64,000 nucleotides of DNA, from NCBI RefSeq assembly GCF_014651895.1, contig NZ_BMXT01000001.1, positions 248,001 through 312,000 on the forward strand. The letters run 5' to 3'. This DNA comes from Rhodanobacter panaciterrae (GTDB taxonomy: Bacteria > Pseudomonadota > Gammaproteobacteria > Xanthomonadales > Rhodanobacteraceae). The stretch's first letter is position 1; each line of letters starts with the position of its first letter. Positions 8,611 through 18,028 of this stretch are shown one piece after another. The notes beneath the pieces are model-generated. The model saw nothing but the letters and a program-made list of their open reading frames with translations. It had not been told where the DNA came from and did no database searches. The position numbers were made by a program, and so were the translations under genes.

Positions 8611-9227
8611 GGTTGCTCCTTCGATGTGGGAATGGCGTGCTCGTCGCGGATCGCCTCCAGCTCCAGCCAGACGCTGACCTGCTGACCGATCGAACCGGCG
8701 TTGGCGGTGATGCCGAACCCCTCGCGATCCAGCATGGCGGTAGCCGAGAATCCGGCGATGGTATGCAGCCCGTAGATGGTATTGGCGACACGGTTGAACG
8801 TGAACGGAATGCTCAGCGGCTGACTGATTCCGTGCAGGGTCAGCTGGCCATGCAGCACGCCGTGATGGTCGTCCTTGCGTTCGACACGGCTGCTGACGAA
8901 ATGCGCATAGCGGTGGCCCGTGCAATCGAGTAGGGCCGGCTTGCACACGGCCTTGTTCCAGTCGGCGTCGCCCATGTCCACCCCGGCCAGATCGATATCC
9001 AGCTCGGTGGCCGCCGTGCTCCAGTCATCCGGATCGAAACGCAGCCAGCCTTGGGTGATGTGCAGCCGTCCGAACGGCCGCGAATAACCATCGTGACTGA
9101 TGCTGAAGACGATCTGGCTATGCACGGTGTCATAGCGATAGCTGGCGCTGGCGGCATGCGCCGGTGCCAGCGGCAGCAGGAATGCCGCGAGGCAGCACAG
9201 CCAGACGCTTGAGCGGAAAGAAAGCAT
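8607..9227 (-). CDS. YceI-family periplasmic protein, first copy
   Basis: A 206-residue YceI protein. ATG at 9227 begins the signal peptide MLSFRSSVWLCCLAAFLLPL, ending near AHA-AS; the extended upstream frame is low-complexity and was rejected. The mature domain starts YRYDTVHSQIVFSISHDGYSRPFG, typical of YceI. It has an extra Cys pair (VCKPALLDC, mature part) absent from the second copy, possibly a disulfide. The stop overlaps the b561 start (ATGA). Two distinct YceI paralogues flank one cytochrome b561. Confidence 0.85.
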   Translation of the reverse strand: MLSFRSSVWLCCLAAFLLPLAPAHAASASYRYDTVHSQIVFSISHDGYSRPFGRLHITQGWLRFDPDDWSTAATELDIDLAGVDMGDADWNKAVCKPALLDCTGHRYAHFVSSRVERKDDHHGVLHGQLTLHGISQPLSIPFTFNRVANTIYGLHTIAGFSATAMLDREGFGITANAGSIGQQVSVWLELEAIRDEHAIPTSKEQP

Positions 9228-9303
9228 GCGCGAAGTCTGGCCGATCGGCGGCGACGGTGCCAGCGACCGTCGGGGAACGGAGGGTTTCCGTGGCCGAGCC
9301 AAT

Positions 9304-9329
9304 CGGGGCGCGGCCGAAGCCGCTTCCCC
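9304..9329. repeat. Possible single REP-like palindrome
   Basis: CGGGGCGCGGCCGAAGCCGC then TTCCCC resembles one arm of the REP found in hom (core GCGGCTTC-nn-CCGC). Degenerate, so the assignment is weak. Confidence 0.3.
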
Positions 9330-9371
9330 AGCGCAGATCGGCAACAGGCTCGTCGAGCCTGCTGTCGGCGT

Positions 9372-10625
9372 TTACTTTCCGGCGTGATCGAACTTGCGGA
9401 TGAAGTCGCGCACCTGCGGGTAGACCGTTTCGCGCCAACGGCGGCCGCTGAAGATGCCATAGTGGCCGGCGCCTGCAATCACCTTGTGCTCGCGTCGCTT
9501 GGCCGGGATGCTGCTGCACAGATCGTGTGCGGCTTGGGTCTGGCCGAGGCCGGAGATGTCGTCCAGTTCGCCTTCGACGGTGAGCAGGGCACTGCGCTTG
9601 ATCGCGGCCGGATTGACCCGCTCGCCGGCGACGTCCCACAGCCCGCGCGGCAGCACGAATTGCTGGAACACTTTTTCGATCGTGTCGAGATAGAACTCGG
9701 CCGGCATGTCCAGCACGGCGTTGTACTCGTCGTAGAACTTGCGATGCGAATCGGCGTCGTCGAGGTCGCCGCGCACCAGATCCTGATAGAAATCCCAGTG
9801 CGAATTCAGGTGGCGGCCGGGATTCATCGCGATGAAGCCGGCGTGCTGCAGAAAGCCCGGATAGACCTCGCGGCCATGGCCGGGATAGTTCGGCGGCACG
9901 GTGTGGATCACATTGCCCTTGAACCAGGACAGCGGCTGCGTGGTGGCCAGGTTGTTGACGCTGGTGGGGCTGCAGCGCGGATCGATCGGGCCACCCATCA
10001 TGGTCAGGCTGCGCGGCGTATCTTCCCCGCGCGCGGCCATCAGCGAGACCGCGGCCAGCACCGGTACGGTCGGCTGGCACACCGAAATCACATGCAGTGA
10101 ACTGGCGCCGATATGCCGGATGAATTCCTTGACATAGGCGATGTAGTCGTCAAGGCTGAAGGTGCCGGCCGTCGTCGGCACCATGCGTGCGTCGACCCAG
10201 TCGGTGATGTACACCTTGTGGTCGCGCAACAGGGTGCGCACGGTATCGCGCAGCAGGGTGGCGTGATGGCCGGACAGCGGCGCGACCACCAGCACCACCG
10301 GGTCGCTCTTCATCTTCTCGATGGTGCCCGGGTCGTCGCTGAAGCGCTTGAAGCGCTTCAGCTGGCAGAACGGCTTGGCCAGCGCGATGCGTTCGATCAC
10401 CGCGATCTCGTGATCGTGTGCGGTGGCGGTGTGCAGGTCAAATTCGGGTTTCTCGTAATCCTTGCCGAGCCGATGGATCAATTCGTAGCCGGCGGCCATC
10501 CGTTGCGCGCTGGGCAGCTGCGCAAACGGGCTGCTGTTGTCGTTGAGCATGCGCGCGCTGGCCTGCGCGAAGTAGCTCAAGGGGCCGAGCAACGAGCGTT
10601 GCCATTCGTGGATTTGGTAAAGCAT
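9372..10625 (-). CDS. phaZ: Intracellular polyhydroxyalkanoate (PHB) depolymerase
   Basis: A 417-residue alpha/beta hydrolase of the intracellular PHB depolymerase family, releasing 3-hydroxybutyrate from storage granules. The lipase-box-like nucleophile is Cys in SVCQPT (Cys183), as in the Ralstonia PhaZa1 family, rather than Ser. The C-terminal AGAGHYGIFSGRRWRE block carries the catalytic-type His. The N-terminus (MLYQIHEWQRSLLGPL) matches the family start. There is no signal peptide, consistent with action in the cytoplasm on native granules. No PHA synthase is visible in this window. The gene is alone on its transcript as far as can be seen. Confidence 0.9.
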   Translation of the reverse strand: MLYQIHEWQRSLLGPLSYFAQASARMLNDNSSPFAQLPSAQRMAAGYELIHRLGKDYEKPEFDLHTATAHDHEIAVIERIALAKPFCQLKRFKRFSDDPGTIEKMKSDPVVLVVAPLSGHHATLLRDTVRTLLRDHKVYITDWVDARMVPTTAGTFSLDDYIAYVKEFIRHIGASSLHVISVCQPTVPVLAAVSLMAARGEDTPRSLTMMGGPIDPRCSPTSVNNLATTQPLSWFKGNVIHTVPPNYPGHGREVYPGFLQHAGFIAMNPGRHLNSHWDFYQDLVRGDLDDADSHRKFYDEYNAVLDMPAEFYLDTIEKVFQQFVLPRGLWDVAGERVNPAAIKRSALLTVEGELDDISGLGQTQAAHDLCSSIPAKRREHKVIAGAGHYGIFSGRRWRETVYPQVRDFIRKFDHAGK

Positions 10626-10718
10626 CGTAAGGGGATGGCCGGAGACGAAATCGTTTCCATCTTAGCGCCGTTTCCCTTTCGCGTGTTGCGATGCCGCAAA
10701 CACCAGTGTCCAGCTCAA

Positions 10719-11555
10719 TCAGTGACTTGGCGGCGGGGTCGGACGAGGATTGGGACGATAACGGCAGCGCAGCAGCACCTCGTCGACGCCTTGCGTGTCG
10801 CCCAGGCCTTCGCGCCACTGCAACGGTTTCTGGAAGTGCAGGCCGAGCGGCATGAACACCCGGTTGTACCACCACATCGCGCGCTCGCGCCGATGAGTCA
10901 GAAACCACTGGCCGAGGTCGAGCAGACGCGAGGATTTCGGCTGCATGCCATAGACCGCGCTGTGCTCGATGGTGAAACCATGCCGGGCGAGTTTGGCGAT
11001 GATCTGTGCCGGTTCGTAACGCCGGCAGTGACCGACGAAGTCGTCGAACGCGGTCCATGCTTCCGGATGCAGCGGCACCGACAGCAGCACGCTGGCACCG
11101 GGTGTCGCCACCCGCGCCAGTTCGGCCAGCGCACTGTCGTCGTCGGCGACGTGTTCGAGAATGTCGAGCGCGCAGATCAGCTCGAAACTGGCGTCGGCGC
11201 ACGGCAGCGCGCCGATCATGCCGTGCACGGCTTTGGCGCCGCTTGCATGCAGCTGGGACAGGGCAGCGTGGCTGAGGTCGACGAAGCAGGTGCCGTCCAG
11301 CGGCAGTCGTGGGCGCAGCCCGGGCGCCACTTCCAGCCGACGCGGCGCGGCCGCCGCCAGTTCGCGCAGCAACGGCCAGGTGTTGAAGCGCTCCGGTCCG
11401 ATCAGCTTGGCCGCGGCCCACAGCAATTCGTAGAAGCCGCGGTTGGCGCGGATCAGTTCGGCGTCGTTGCGACTTTCGGCGGGGCGCGGTGGCGGCATCG
11501 TCGGATTGAACCCGGTATGCGTTGAGAGAAGTGTGAAGTCGTCGAGCTGTTGCAC
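10719..11555 (-). CDS. SAM-dependent class I methyltransferase
   Basis: A 278-residue protein with a methyltransferase 11-like fold: RRLEVAPGLRPRLPL (a degenerate SAM-binding GxG loop), FVDLSHAALSQL, LPCADASFELICALDILEHVADDDSALAELARV and PGASVLLSVPLHPEAW. These correspond to motifs I to III. The start is uncertain: GTG at 11555 lies 19 bases after the RDD gene stop, and an internal ATG at 11498 would remove 19 residues; neither has a clear Shine-Dalgarno. The C-terminus is Pro/Arg-rich. The substrate is unknown. It appears cotranscribed with the RDD gene. Confidence 0.7.
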   Translation of the reverse strand: MQQLDDFTLLSTHTGFNPTMPPPRPAESRNDAELIRANRGFYELLWAAAKLIGPERFNTWPLLRELAAAAPRRLEVAPGLRPRLPLDGTCFVDLSHAALSQLHASGAKAVHGMIGALPCADASFELICALDILEHVADDDSALAELARVATPGASVLLSVPLHPEAWTAFDDFVGHCRRYEPAQIIAKLARHGFTIEHSAVYGMQPKSSRLLDLGQWFLTHRRERAMWWYNRVFMPLGLHFQKPLQWREGLGDTQGVDEVLLRCRYRPNPRPTPPPSH

Positions 11556-11574
11556 ACACTTCGCGACGAATCAG

Positions 11575-12078
11575 TCATTCCAGCAGGCGAATCTCGGTAT
11601 GCGCGGCGAAATCATGCACGGCGCGACGGCGTGGATCGAACAAGGCCACCGCAAACCAGCCAGCCCAGACGATCAGCAGCGTCCACAATGTCGCGTGCAG
11701 CCCGATCATCGGCTCCAGCATCAGCAGCACCAGCGGAGCTGCCGCTACCAGCACGCGGATCAGCGCCTGTTGCAGCGACGGCGTGCCGCCATCATCGCGG
11801 GTGACCCGGATGCGCCAGGGCCGCATGCCGACGGTTTGTCCGCCGCGGCGCCACGAACTGATGAAGTACGCCATCACCACCAGCGCCTGCAGCAGCTGAT
11901 ACCAGATGGGGACATCGGTCTTGCCGGCGGTGTGGATCAACTGGCCGCCGGTGGCCAGCTGACACAACAAGCCCACCACCATCACGATCGCCACCACGAT
12001 CAGCAGGTCATAGACCAGTGCGAACAGGCGGCGCCATAGCGGGCAGGGCAGATCGGTGGTGGCGAGGTTCGCGGGCAT
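11575..12078 (-). CDS. RDD-family membrane protein
   Basis: A 167-residue inner-membrane protein of the RDD family with helices around LFALVYDLLIVVAIVMVVGLL, YQLLQALVVMAYF and VLLMLEPMIGLHATLWTLLIVW. The conserved Arg-Asp patterns are seen at WRRLFALVYDLL and GMRPWRIRVTRDDG. ATG at 12078 was chosen because it starts the family-like MPANL...PLWRRLFA; the upstream extension is low-complexity. Its start is only 32-50 bases from that of the divergent xerD, so the two must share a very compact promoter region. Function unknown. Confidence 0.75.
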   Translation of the reverse strand: MPANLATTDLPCPLWRRLFALVYDLLIVVAIVMVVGLLCQLATGGQLIHTAGKTDVPIWYQLLQALVVMAYFISSWRRGGQTVGMRPWRIRVTRDDGGTPSLQQALIRVLVAAAPLVLLMLEPMIGLHATLWTLLIVWAGWFAVALFDPRRRAVHDFAAHTEIRLLE

Positions 12079-12128
12079 CGGTCGTCGGTCGCTTGCGTAG
12101 TGCGCGCGCAATGGCCAGCATCGTGCGC

Positions 12129-13046
12129 ATGGAGAAGGAAGAAAACCGCGCCAGTATCGCCGAAGCCGACCGGCTGAGCATAAGCATGTTCGTGGAACGA
12201 GTGTGGTCAGAGGACGGTCTGGCCGATCGCACGCTGGAGGCGTACCGGCGCGATCTGGAAGCACTGGCCGGCTGGCTGGCGGGACGCGGTCGCAACCTGC
12301 ATACAGCACGGCGCGAGGATATTTCCGCGTACCACGGCGCGCAGTCCGTCGCGGTACGCTCGATCGCGCGACGGCAGTCGGCGTTCCGTCGTTACTACGC
12401 CTTCCTCGCCCGCAACGAGTCGGGCTTTGCCGATCCGACCCTGCTGATCGAGCGCCCGAAGATGCCGCGCAGCCTGCCCAAGGCGCTGGCCGAACGCGAG
12501 ATCGAAGGCCTGCTCGACGCGCCCGATACGACTACCACGCTGGGCCTGCGCGATCGCGCGATGCTGGAGCTGATGTACGCCTCCGGCCTGCGCGTGTCCG
12601 AGCTTGTCGAACTGCCGCTGACCGCGCTGAATACGCGCCAGGGCGTGCTGCGGGTCACCGGCAAGGGCGGCAAAGATCGCTTGGTACCGGTCGGTGAATT
12701 GGCGCTTGAGCGCATCGGTGCGTATCTGGCCGACGTGCGGCCGGAGCTGGCCAAAGGCCGCCAGCCGGCGGCGCTGTTCCTCAGCAAGCGCGGCGAAGGC
12801 ATGACCCGGCAGATGTTCTGGACCCTGGTGAAACGCTACGCGCTGAAAGTCGGCATCAACCCGAAACGCATCTCGCCGCACGTGCTGCGCCATTCGTTCG
12901 CCACCCACCTGCTGAACCACGGTGCCGACCTGCGCGCGCTGCAGATGCTGCTCGGTCACAGCTCGCTCAGTACCACGCAGATCTATACGTTGGTGGCGAA
13001 GGAGGGGTTGAAGCGACTGCATGCGCAGCATCATCCGCGGGGGTGA
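12129..13046 (+). CDS. xerD: Site-specific tyrosine recombinase XerD
   Basis: Resolves chromosome dimers at dif with XerC, under FtsK control. The 305-residue form has the N-terminal SAM-like core-binding domain and the catalytic tyrosine recombinase domain. Catalytic residues are R155 (SGLRVSEL), K182 (GKGGKDR), H251 and R254 (HVLRHSFATHLL), H277 (LLGHSSLSTTQ) and Y286 (IYT). XerD rather than XerC is supported by the dsbC-like gene directly downstream, the xerD-dsbC order of E. coli. An alternative ATG at 12111 would add six residues; neither start has a clear ribosome site. Confidence 0.93.
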   Translation: MEKEENRASIAEADRLSISMFVERVWSEDGLADRTLEAYRRDLEALAGWLAGRGRNLHTARREDISAYHGAQSVAVRSIARRQSAFRRYYAFLARNESGFADPTLLIERPKMPRSLPKALAEREIEGLLDAPDTTTTLGLRDRAMLELMYASGLRVSELVELPLTALNTRQGVLRVTGKGGKDRLVPVGELALERIGAYLADVRPELAKGRQPAALFLSKRGEGMTRQMFWTLVKRYALKVGINPKRISPHVLRHSFATHLLNHGADLRALQMLLGHSSLSTTQIYTLVAKEGLKRLHAQHHPRG

Positions 13047-13113
13047 GGGCGGTTCAGCTGCCTGTGCGAGAATGCTTGCTTGACCGCCGCCAGCCTGCGC
13101 GCGGAATGATCGA

Positions 13114-13902
13114 ATGAGGTTGATGGTGATGTTGAAGAAACTTTTGCTGGCGCTGTGTATCGGTAGCTTTTCCCTGAGTGCCTGTGCGGCCGAAAGCGGT
13201 GCAGCGCCGGTCGTCGCCCCGACGATCACTCCGGCTGCCGTGCAGATGGTGCAGCAGGCGATCAAGGGCTTGTCGGCGAATATCCAGGTCGACTCGATCG
13301 ACCCGGCGCCGATGCCGGGTTTCTATCAGGTGATCGCTGGCGGCCAGATGGTCTACGTCAGCACCGATGGCAAGTACCTGATGCATGGTGATCTGATCGA
13401 CCTGGGCAAACACCAGAACCTCGGCGACGCTGCCTGGTCGCGCTTCCGCAAGGACGAACTGGCCAAGGTGCCGGCTTCCCAGCGCATCGTGTTTGCGCCG
13501 GCGCATCCGAAATACACGGTGACCGTATTCACTGACGTCAACTGCGGCTTCTGCCGTGCACTGCACGAACATGTCGCCGAGTTCAACAAGGCCGGTATCG
13601 CGGTGGAGTATCTGGCGTGGCCGCGCGAAGGCGTGACCAGCACGTCGGGACGGCCCACGCCGACCTATACCGAGATGGTTTCGGTGTGGTGTGCCAGCGA
13701 TCGCAAGGCAGCGTTCACGGCGGCGAAGGAAGGGCACGCGCCGAAAGCGGCGACCTGCACCAATCCGGTCGAGGACCAGTTCAACCTCGGTCTGAAACTT
13801 GGCGTCAATGGCACCCCGACGATCATCGGCCCGGATGGCAGCACCCTGGGCGGCTTTGTCACCCCGGATCAGCTGCTGCAGGCGCTGCAAAAGGGCAGCT
13901 GA
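13114..13902 (+). CDS. dsbC: DsbC/DsbG-type disulfide isomerase, predicted lipoprotein
   Basis: A thioredoxin-fold protein-disulfide isomerase of the envelope, 262 residues. The N-terminal domain (about residues 40-120) is the dimerisation region, followed by FTDVNCGFCRALHEHV with the active-site CGFC at 144-147, and NGTPTIIGPDG with the cis-Pro loop. A second Cys pair (VWCAS, ATCTN) matches the structural disulfide of DsbC. The signal sequence ends in a lipobox, LSAC, with Cys24, so this copy is likely membrane-anchored rather than soluble as in E. coli. Several ATG/TTG codons lie close together at the start (13114, 13123, 13129). It follows xerD by 67 bases. Confidence 0.88.
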   Translation: MRLMVMLKKLLLALCIGSFSLSACAAESGAAPVVAPTITPAAVQMVQQAIKGLSANIQVDSIDPAPMPGFYQVIAGGQMVYVSTDGKYLMHGDLIDLGKHQNLGDAAWSRFRKDELAKVPASQRIVFAPAHPKYTVTVFTDVNCGFCRALHEHVAEFNKAGIAVEYLAWPREGVTSTSGRPTPTYTEMVSVWCASDRKAAFTAAKEGHAPKAATCTNPVEDQFNLGLKLGVNGTPTIIGPDGSTLGGFVTPDQLLQALQKGS

Positions 13903-13919
13903 GGCTGCGACGGCTCGTT

Positions 13920-14066
13920 CCCTCCCCTGCAAAGCAGGGGAGGGCTGGGGTGGGGTGCTCTTTATCGGCAGGATCAAGAGCCACCCCCTCACCTGAAGGA
14001 CTCCCTTCGGTCGCCAACCTCCCCCTGCGACCGAAGGAAGTCCCTTGGGGCAGGCAGGGGGAGGGA
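13920..14066. repeat. Nested-hairpin intergenic repeat carrying two insertion modules
   Basis: Same left arm (CCCTCCCCTGC-aaa-GCAGGGGAGGG) and right arm as the copy at 5997, but expanded by two inverted copies of a 17-base module: GGACTCCCTTCGGTCGC (13998-14014) and GCGACCGAAGGAAGTCC (14027-14043), the second in the loop of the right-arm hairpin. It lies between dsbC and purL. Confidence 0.8.
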
Positions 14067-14096
14067 GCCAGAACGATGCCGTATTGCAGCATCGGT

Positions 14097-14102
14097 TAGA
14101 AT
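14097..14102 (+). promoter_or_regulatory. Candidate -10 element of purL
   Basis: TAGAAT lies 33 bases before the purL start, just after the repeat. No convincing -35 hexamer at 16-18 bases, so this is tentative. No PurR-type operator was recognised. Confidence 0.3.
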
Positions 14103-14135
14103 AGGCGTTTCCTCCGCATAGCAGCCGTTCCCCGC

Positions 14136-17100
14136 ATGATCGCACTCGACGGGCAGAGCGCCCTCTCGCCGTTTCGTCTCGAACGTCTGAATGCCCGCCT
14201 GGATGCCCTGCATCGTGGCGTACGCGTGCAGGCGTCGTGGTTCGTCTATTTCATCGACGTCGCTACCGCGCCGGAAGGTGCGCTACGTCAGCGATTGCTG
14301 AGCGTGCTGGAAGCGAAGGACGCGAAGCCCGAACCGGCCACGTTGTGGGTGGTGCCGCGACTGGGCACGATCTCGCCGTGGTCGAGCAAGGCCACCGACA
14401 TCCTGCATGGCGCCGGTTTCGACGTGCGTCGGGTCGAGCGCGGACTGGCCTGGCAGGTCGCCGGCCTGCCGCCGGCCGAGGCGCCGGACCACGCCGCGAT
14501 CATGGCGGTGCTGCACGACGCGATGACGCAGTCGGTGCTGACTCGCATCGAAGACGCGCAAGGTCTGTTCCTGGCCGGCGCGCCCGGCGATCTGGTGCAT
14601 GTCGTGCTCGGTACCGATCCGCAGGCGGCACTGGCGGAGGCGAACGCACGGCTCGGCCTCGCGCTGGCCGACGACGAGATCGAATACCTGGTCGCACGCT
14701 ATGCCGAACTCGGTCGCGACCCGACCGACGCCGAACTCTTCATGTTCGCTCAGGCGAACTCCGAGCATTGCCGGCACAAGGTGTTCAACGCCAGCTGGAC
14801 GGTCGACGGCGCAGAGCAGGACAAGAGCCTGTTCGGCATGATCAAGCACACCCACCAGCATTCGCCGGCGCATACGCTGTCGGCGTATTCGGACAATGCG
14901 GCGGTGATCGAGGGCAGCACCGGCAAGCGCTTCTTTGCCGATCCGGCCGATGGCGTGTGGCGCGGCCACGAGGAGCGCATCGACTACGCGATCAAGGTGG
15001 AGACGCACAACCATCCCACCGCGATCGCCCCGTGGCCGGGTGCCGCCACCGGTGCCGGCGGCGAGATCCGCGACGAGGGTGCGACCGGTCGTGGCGGCAA
15101 GCCGAAGGCCGGCCTCACCGGTTTCTCGGTGTCCGACCTGCGCATTCCCGGCCATCCGCAGCCGTGGGAAGTGAATCGCCCGCTGCCACCGCGCATGGCC
15201 AGCGCGTTCGAGATCATGCGCGACGGCCCGCTCGGCGCCGCCGCGTTCAACAACGAATTCGGCCGGCCGTGTCTGGGCGGCTATTTCCGCAGCTACGAGC
15301 ACGAGACCGGCGAAGCCGGCCTGCGTCGCGGCTACGACAAGCCGATCATGCTCGCCGGCGGCCTGGCCAACCTGCGTGCCGGCGATGTGCTGAAGCGTGC
15401 GGTGCAGCCGGGCAACAAGGTGATCGTGCTCGGTGGCCCTGCGATGCTGATCGGGCTTGGCGGCGGCGCGGCCTCGTCGGTCGCCGGCGGAGCATCGAGT
15501 GCCGAGCTCGACTTCGCCTCGGTGCAGCGCGACAACGCCGAGATGGAGCGGCGTTGCCAGGAAGTGATCGACGCCTGCTGCGCGCGCGGCGAAAATAATC
15601 CGATCGTCAGCGTGCATGACGTCGGTGCCGGTGGCCTGTCCAACGCGATCCCCGAGCTGCTCAACGACGCCGGTGTCGGCGGCGTGATCGACCTGTCGAA
15701 GATTCCCTGCGACGACCCGTCGCTGTCGCCGATGCAGGTGTGGAGCAACGAGTCGCAGGAACGCTACGTGCTGGCGATCGGTCCGGAAAACCTGGCCGAG
15801 TTCGAGGCGATGTGCGTGCGCGAGCGCTGCCCGTATGCGGTGGTCGGCGACGCCACGGTCGAGCGCCAGCTGGTGCTGACCGATCCGCGTCGCGACCTGA
15901 CCGTGATCGACCTGCCGATGGACGTGCTGTTCGGCAAGCCGCCGCGGATGCATCGCGATGCGAAGCGAATCAAGCCGCGCGTCGACCTGCTGCCGGATCT
16001 GTCCGGCATCGGCATGGACGAGGCCTTGCTGCGCGTGCTTCGCCTGCCCACCGTGGGCAGCAAGAGTTTCTTGATCACCATCGGCGACCGCACCGTCGGC
16101 GGCCTGAATCATCGCGATCCGATGGTCGGCCCGTGGCAGGTGCCGGTGGCCGACTGCGCGGTGACCATCGCCGACTTCAACGGCTACGCCGGTGAGGCGA
16201 TGGCGATGGCCGAGCGCGCGCCGGTGGCCCTGCTCAACAGTGCCGATGCGGCACGGCTGGCCGTCGGCGAGGCGATCACCAATCTGGCCGCCGCGGCGAT
16301 CGACGGTCTCGGCGAGATCCGTCTGTCGGCGAACTGGATGGCGGCGGTGAACCATCCGGGCGAGGACGCTGCGTTGTTTGATGCCGTGCAGGCGATCGGC
16401 ATGGAGCTGTGCCCGCAGTTGGACATCTCGATTCCGGTCGGCAAGGACTCGCTGTCGATGCAGACCGTGTGGCAGGACGGCGACACGCCACAGCGCACGG
16501 TGTCGCCGGTGTCGCTGGTGATCACCGGCTTTGCCCGCGTCAGCGACGTGCGCCGCACGCTCACCCCGCAACTCAAGCTCGATCGCGGCAATTCCGAGTT
16601 GTGGCTGATCGATCTGGGCGCCGGGCGCGATCGTCTGGGCGGCTCCGCGCTGACCCAGGTATTCAACCGCAGCGGCGGCGTGCCGCCGGATCTGGATGAC
16701 GCCAAGCGCTTGAAGGCGCTGTTCGAGCTGGTGCAGGAGGCTAACATGGGCGGCCTGCTGCTGGCCTATCACGACCGCTCCGACGGCGGCGTCATCACCA
16801 CCTTGCTGGAGATGGCCTTCGCCGGTCACTGCGGTCTGGAAATCCAGCTGGATGGTTGGGCCGAGGCGACGCTGCGCGCCCTGTTCAACGAGGAGCTCGG
16901 CGCGGTGATGCAGGTGGCCGAGGCGAACCGCGAAGCGTTCGAGGCGCTGCTGGTCAAGTACAACCTGGCGGGCATCAGCTATCGCATCGGTCGGCCGAAA
17001 GAGAAGCTCGGCATCAAGCTGTTTCTCGGTGACGACACCTTGTTCAAGTGGAACTGGAGCACGCTGTTCAAGGCGTGGAACGAGACCAGTTACGCGATGC

Positions 17101-17999
17101 AGCGCCTGCGCGACAACCCGCAGAGTGCGGATGCCGAGCACGAATGGCGACTCGACGATGCCGATCCGGGCATCACGCCGAAGCTCAGCTTCAATCCGGC
17201 CGAGAACGTGGCGGCGGCGCTGATCGACAGCGGCGCGCGCCCGCGCATCGCGATCCTGCGCGAGCAGGGCGTCAATGGTCAGGTCGAGATGGCGGCCGCG
17301 TTCACCCGCGCCGGTTTCGACGCGGTCGACGTACACATGTCCGATCTGGCCAGCGGCCGCGTTGAACTGGCCGATTTCCGCGGCTTTGCCGCCTGCGGTG
17401 GGTTCTCCTACGGTGACGTGCTCGGCGCCGGTCGCGGCTGGGCCACCTCGATCCTCTACAACGACATGTTGCGCGAACAGTTCGCCGCGTTCTTCGCCGA
17501 CCAGACCAGGTTCGCGCTCGGCGTGTGCAACGGCTGCCAGATGCTGGCGCAACTGAAGGAAATCATCCCCGGCGCGCAGCACTGGCCGAAGTTCCTGCGC
17601 AATGCGTCGGAGCAGTACGAATCGCGCCTGGTTACGCTGGAAGTGCTCGATTCGCCGAGCATCTTCTTCAAGGGCATGGCTGGCTCGCGGATTCCGGTGG
17701 CGGTCGCGCACGGCGAAGGCCGGGTCAGTTTTCCGCAGGCGTGCAGTCCGTCCAAGTCGAGCGGTGCGGTGCGCTTCGTCGACAACCGCGGCAAGCCGAC
17801 CGAGAACTTTCCGCTCAATACCAACGGCTCGCCCGGCGGCCTGGCCGGCTTCACCACCGCCGATGGCCGCGTGACGATCATGATGCCGCATCCCGAGCGC
17901 GTGTTCCGCAGCGTGCAACTGAGCTGGCATCCGGAACAGTGGGGCGAGGATTCGCCGTGGATGCGCATGTTCCGCAACGCGCGCGTGTGGTGCGGCTGA
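14136..17999 (+). CDS. purL: Phosphoribosylformylglycinamidine synthase
   Basis: Fourth step of purine synthesis: FGAR + glutamine + ATP to FGAM. At 1287 residues it is the large single-chain form of gammaproteobacteria: N-terminal domain, two AIRS-like synthase halves and a C-terminal glutamine amidotransferase. Landmarks are [65 protein letters not shown], the second-half [18 protein letters not shown], and in the amidotransferase [22 protein letters not shown] with nucleophile Cys1131, and PHPERVFR. A 1373-residue open frame on the opposite strand is a codon-bias shadow. It appears monocistronic; the hypothetical gene downstream starts 29 bases later. Confidence 0.97.
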   Translation: MIALDGQSALSPFRLERLNARLDALHRGVRVQASWFVYFIDVATAPEGALRQRLLSVLEAKDAKPEPATLWVVPRLGTISPWSSKATDILHGAGFDVRRVERGLAWQVAGLPPAEAPDHAAIMAVLHDAMTQSVLTRIEDAQGLFLAGAPGDLVHVVLGTDPQAALAEANARLGLALADDEIEYLVARYAELGRDPTDAELFMFAQANSEHCRHKVFNASWTVDGAEQDKSLFGMIKHTHQHSPAHTLSAYSDNAAVIEGSTGKRFFADPADGVWRGHEERIDYAIKVETHNHPTAIAPWPGAATGAGGEIRDEGATGRGGKPKAGLTGFSVSDLRIPGHPQPWEVNRPLPPRMASAFEIMRDGPLGAAAFNNEFGRPCLGGYFRSYEHETGEAGLRRGYDKPIMLAGGLANLRAGDVLKRAVQPGNKVIVLGGPAMLIGLGGGAASSVAGGASSAELDFASVQRDNAEMERRCQEVIDACCARGENNPIVSVHDVGAGGLSNAIPELLNDAGVGGVIDLSKIPCDDPSLSPMQVWSNESQERYVLAIGPENLAEFEAMCVRERCPYAVVGDATVERQLVLTDPRRDLTVIDLPMDVLFGKPPRMHRDAKRIKPRVDLLPDLSGIGMDEALLRVLRLPTVGSKSFLITIGDRTVGGLNHRDPMVGPWQVPVADCAVTIADFNGYAGEAMAMAERAPVALLNSADAARLAVGEAITNLAAAAIDGLGEIRLSANWMAAVNHPGEDAALFDAVQAIGMELCPQLDISIPVGKDSLSMQTVWQDGDTPQRTVSPVSLVITGFARVSDVRRTLTPQLKLDRGNSELWLIDLGAGRDRLGGSALTQVFNRSGGVPPDLDDAKRLKALFELVQEANMGGLLLAYHDRSDGGVITTLLEMAFAGHCGLEIQLDGWAEATLRALFNEELGAVMQVAEANREAFEALLVKYNLAGISYRIGRPKEKLGIKLFLGDDTLFKWNWSTLFKAWNETSYAMQRLRDNPQSADAEHEWRLDDADPGITPKLSFNPAENVAAALIDSGARPRIAILREQGVNGQVEMAAAFTRAGFDAVDVHMSDLASGRVELADFRGFAACGGFSYGDVLGAGRGWATSILYNDMLREQFAAFFADQTRFALGVCNGCQMLAQLKEIIPGAQHWPKFLRNASEQYESRLVTLEVLDSPSIFFKGMAGSRIPVAVAHGEGRVSFPQACSPSKSSGAVRFVDNRGKPTENFPLNTNGSPGGLAGFTTADGRVTIMMPHPERVFRSVQLSWHPEQWGEDSPWMRMFRNARVWCG

Positions 18000-18028
18000 T
18001 TGCGCATCGCGTGATACACGACTGAGCC

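Noticed and set aside
10113..11525. 470-residue plus-strand frame
   Set aside because: Antisense to phaZ and the methyltransferase; Arg/Gln/His-rich shadow.
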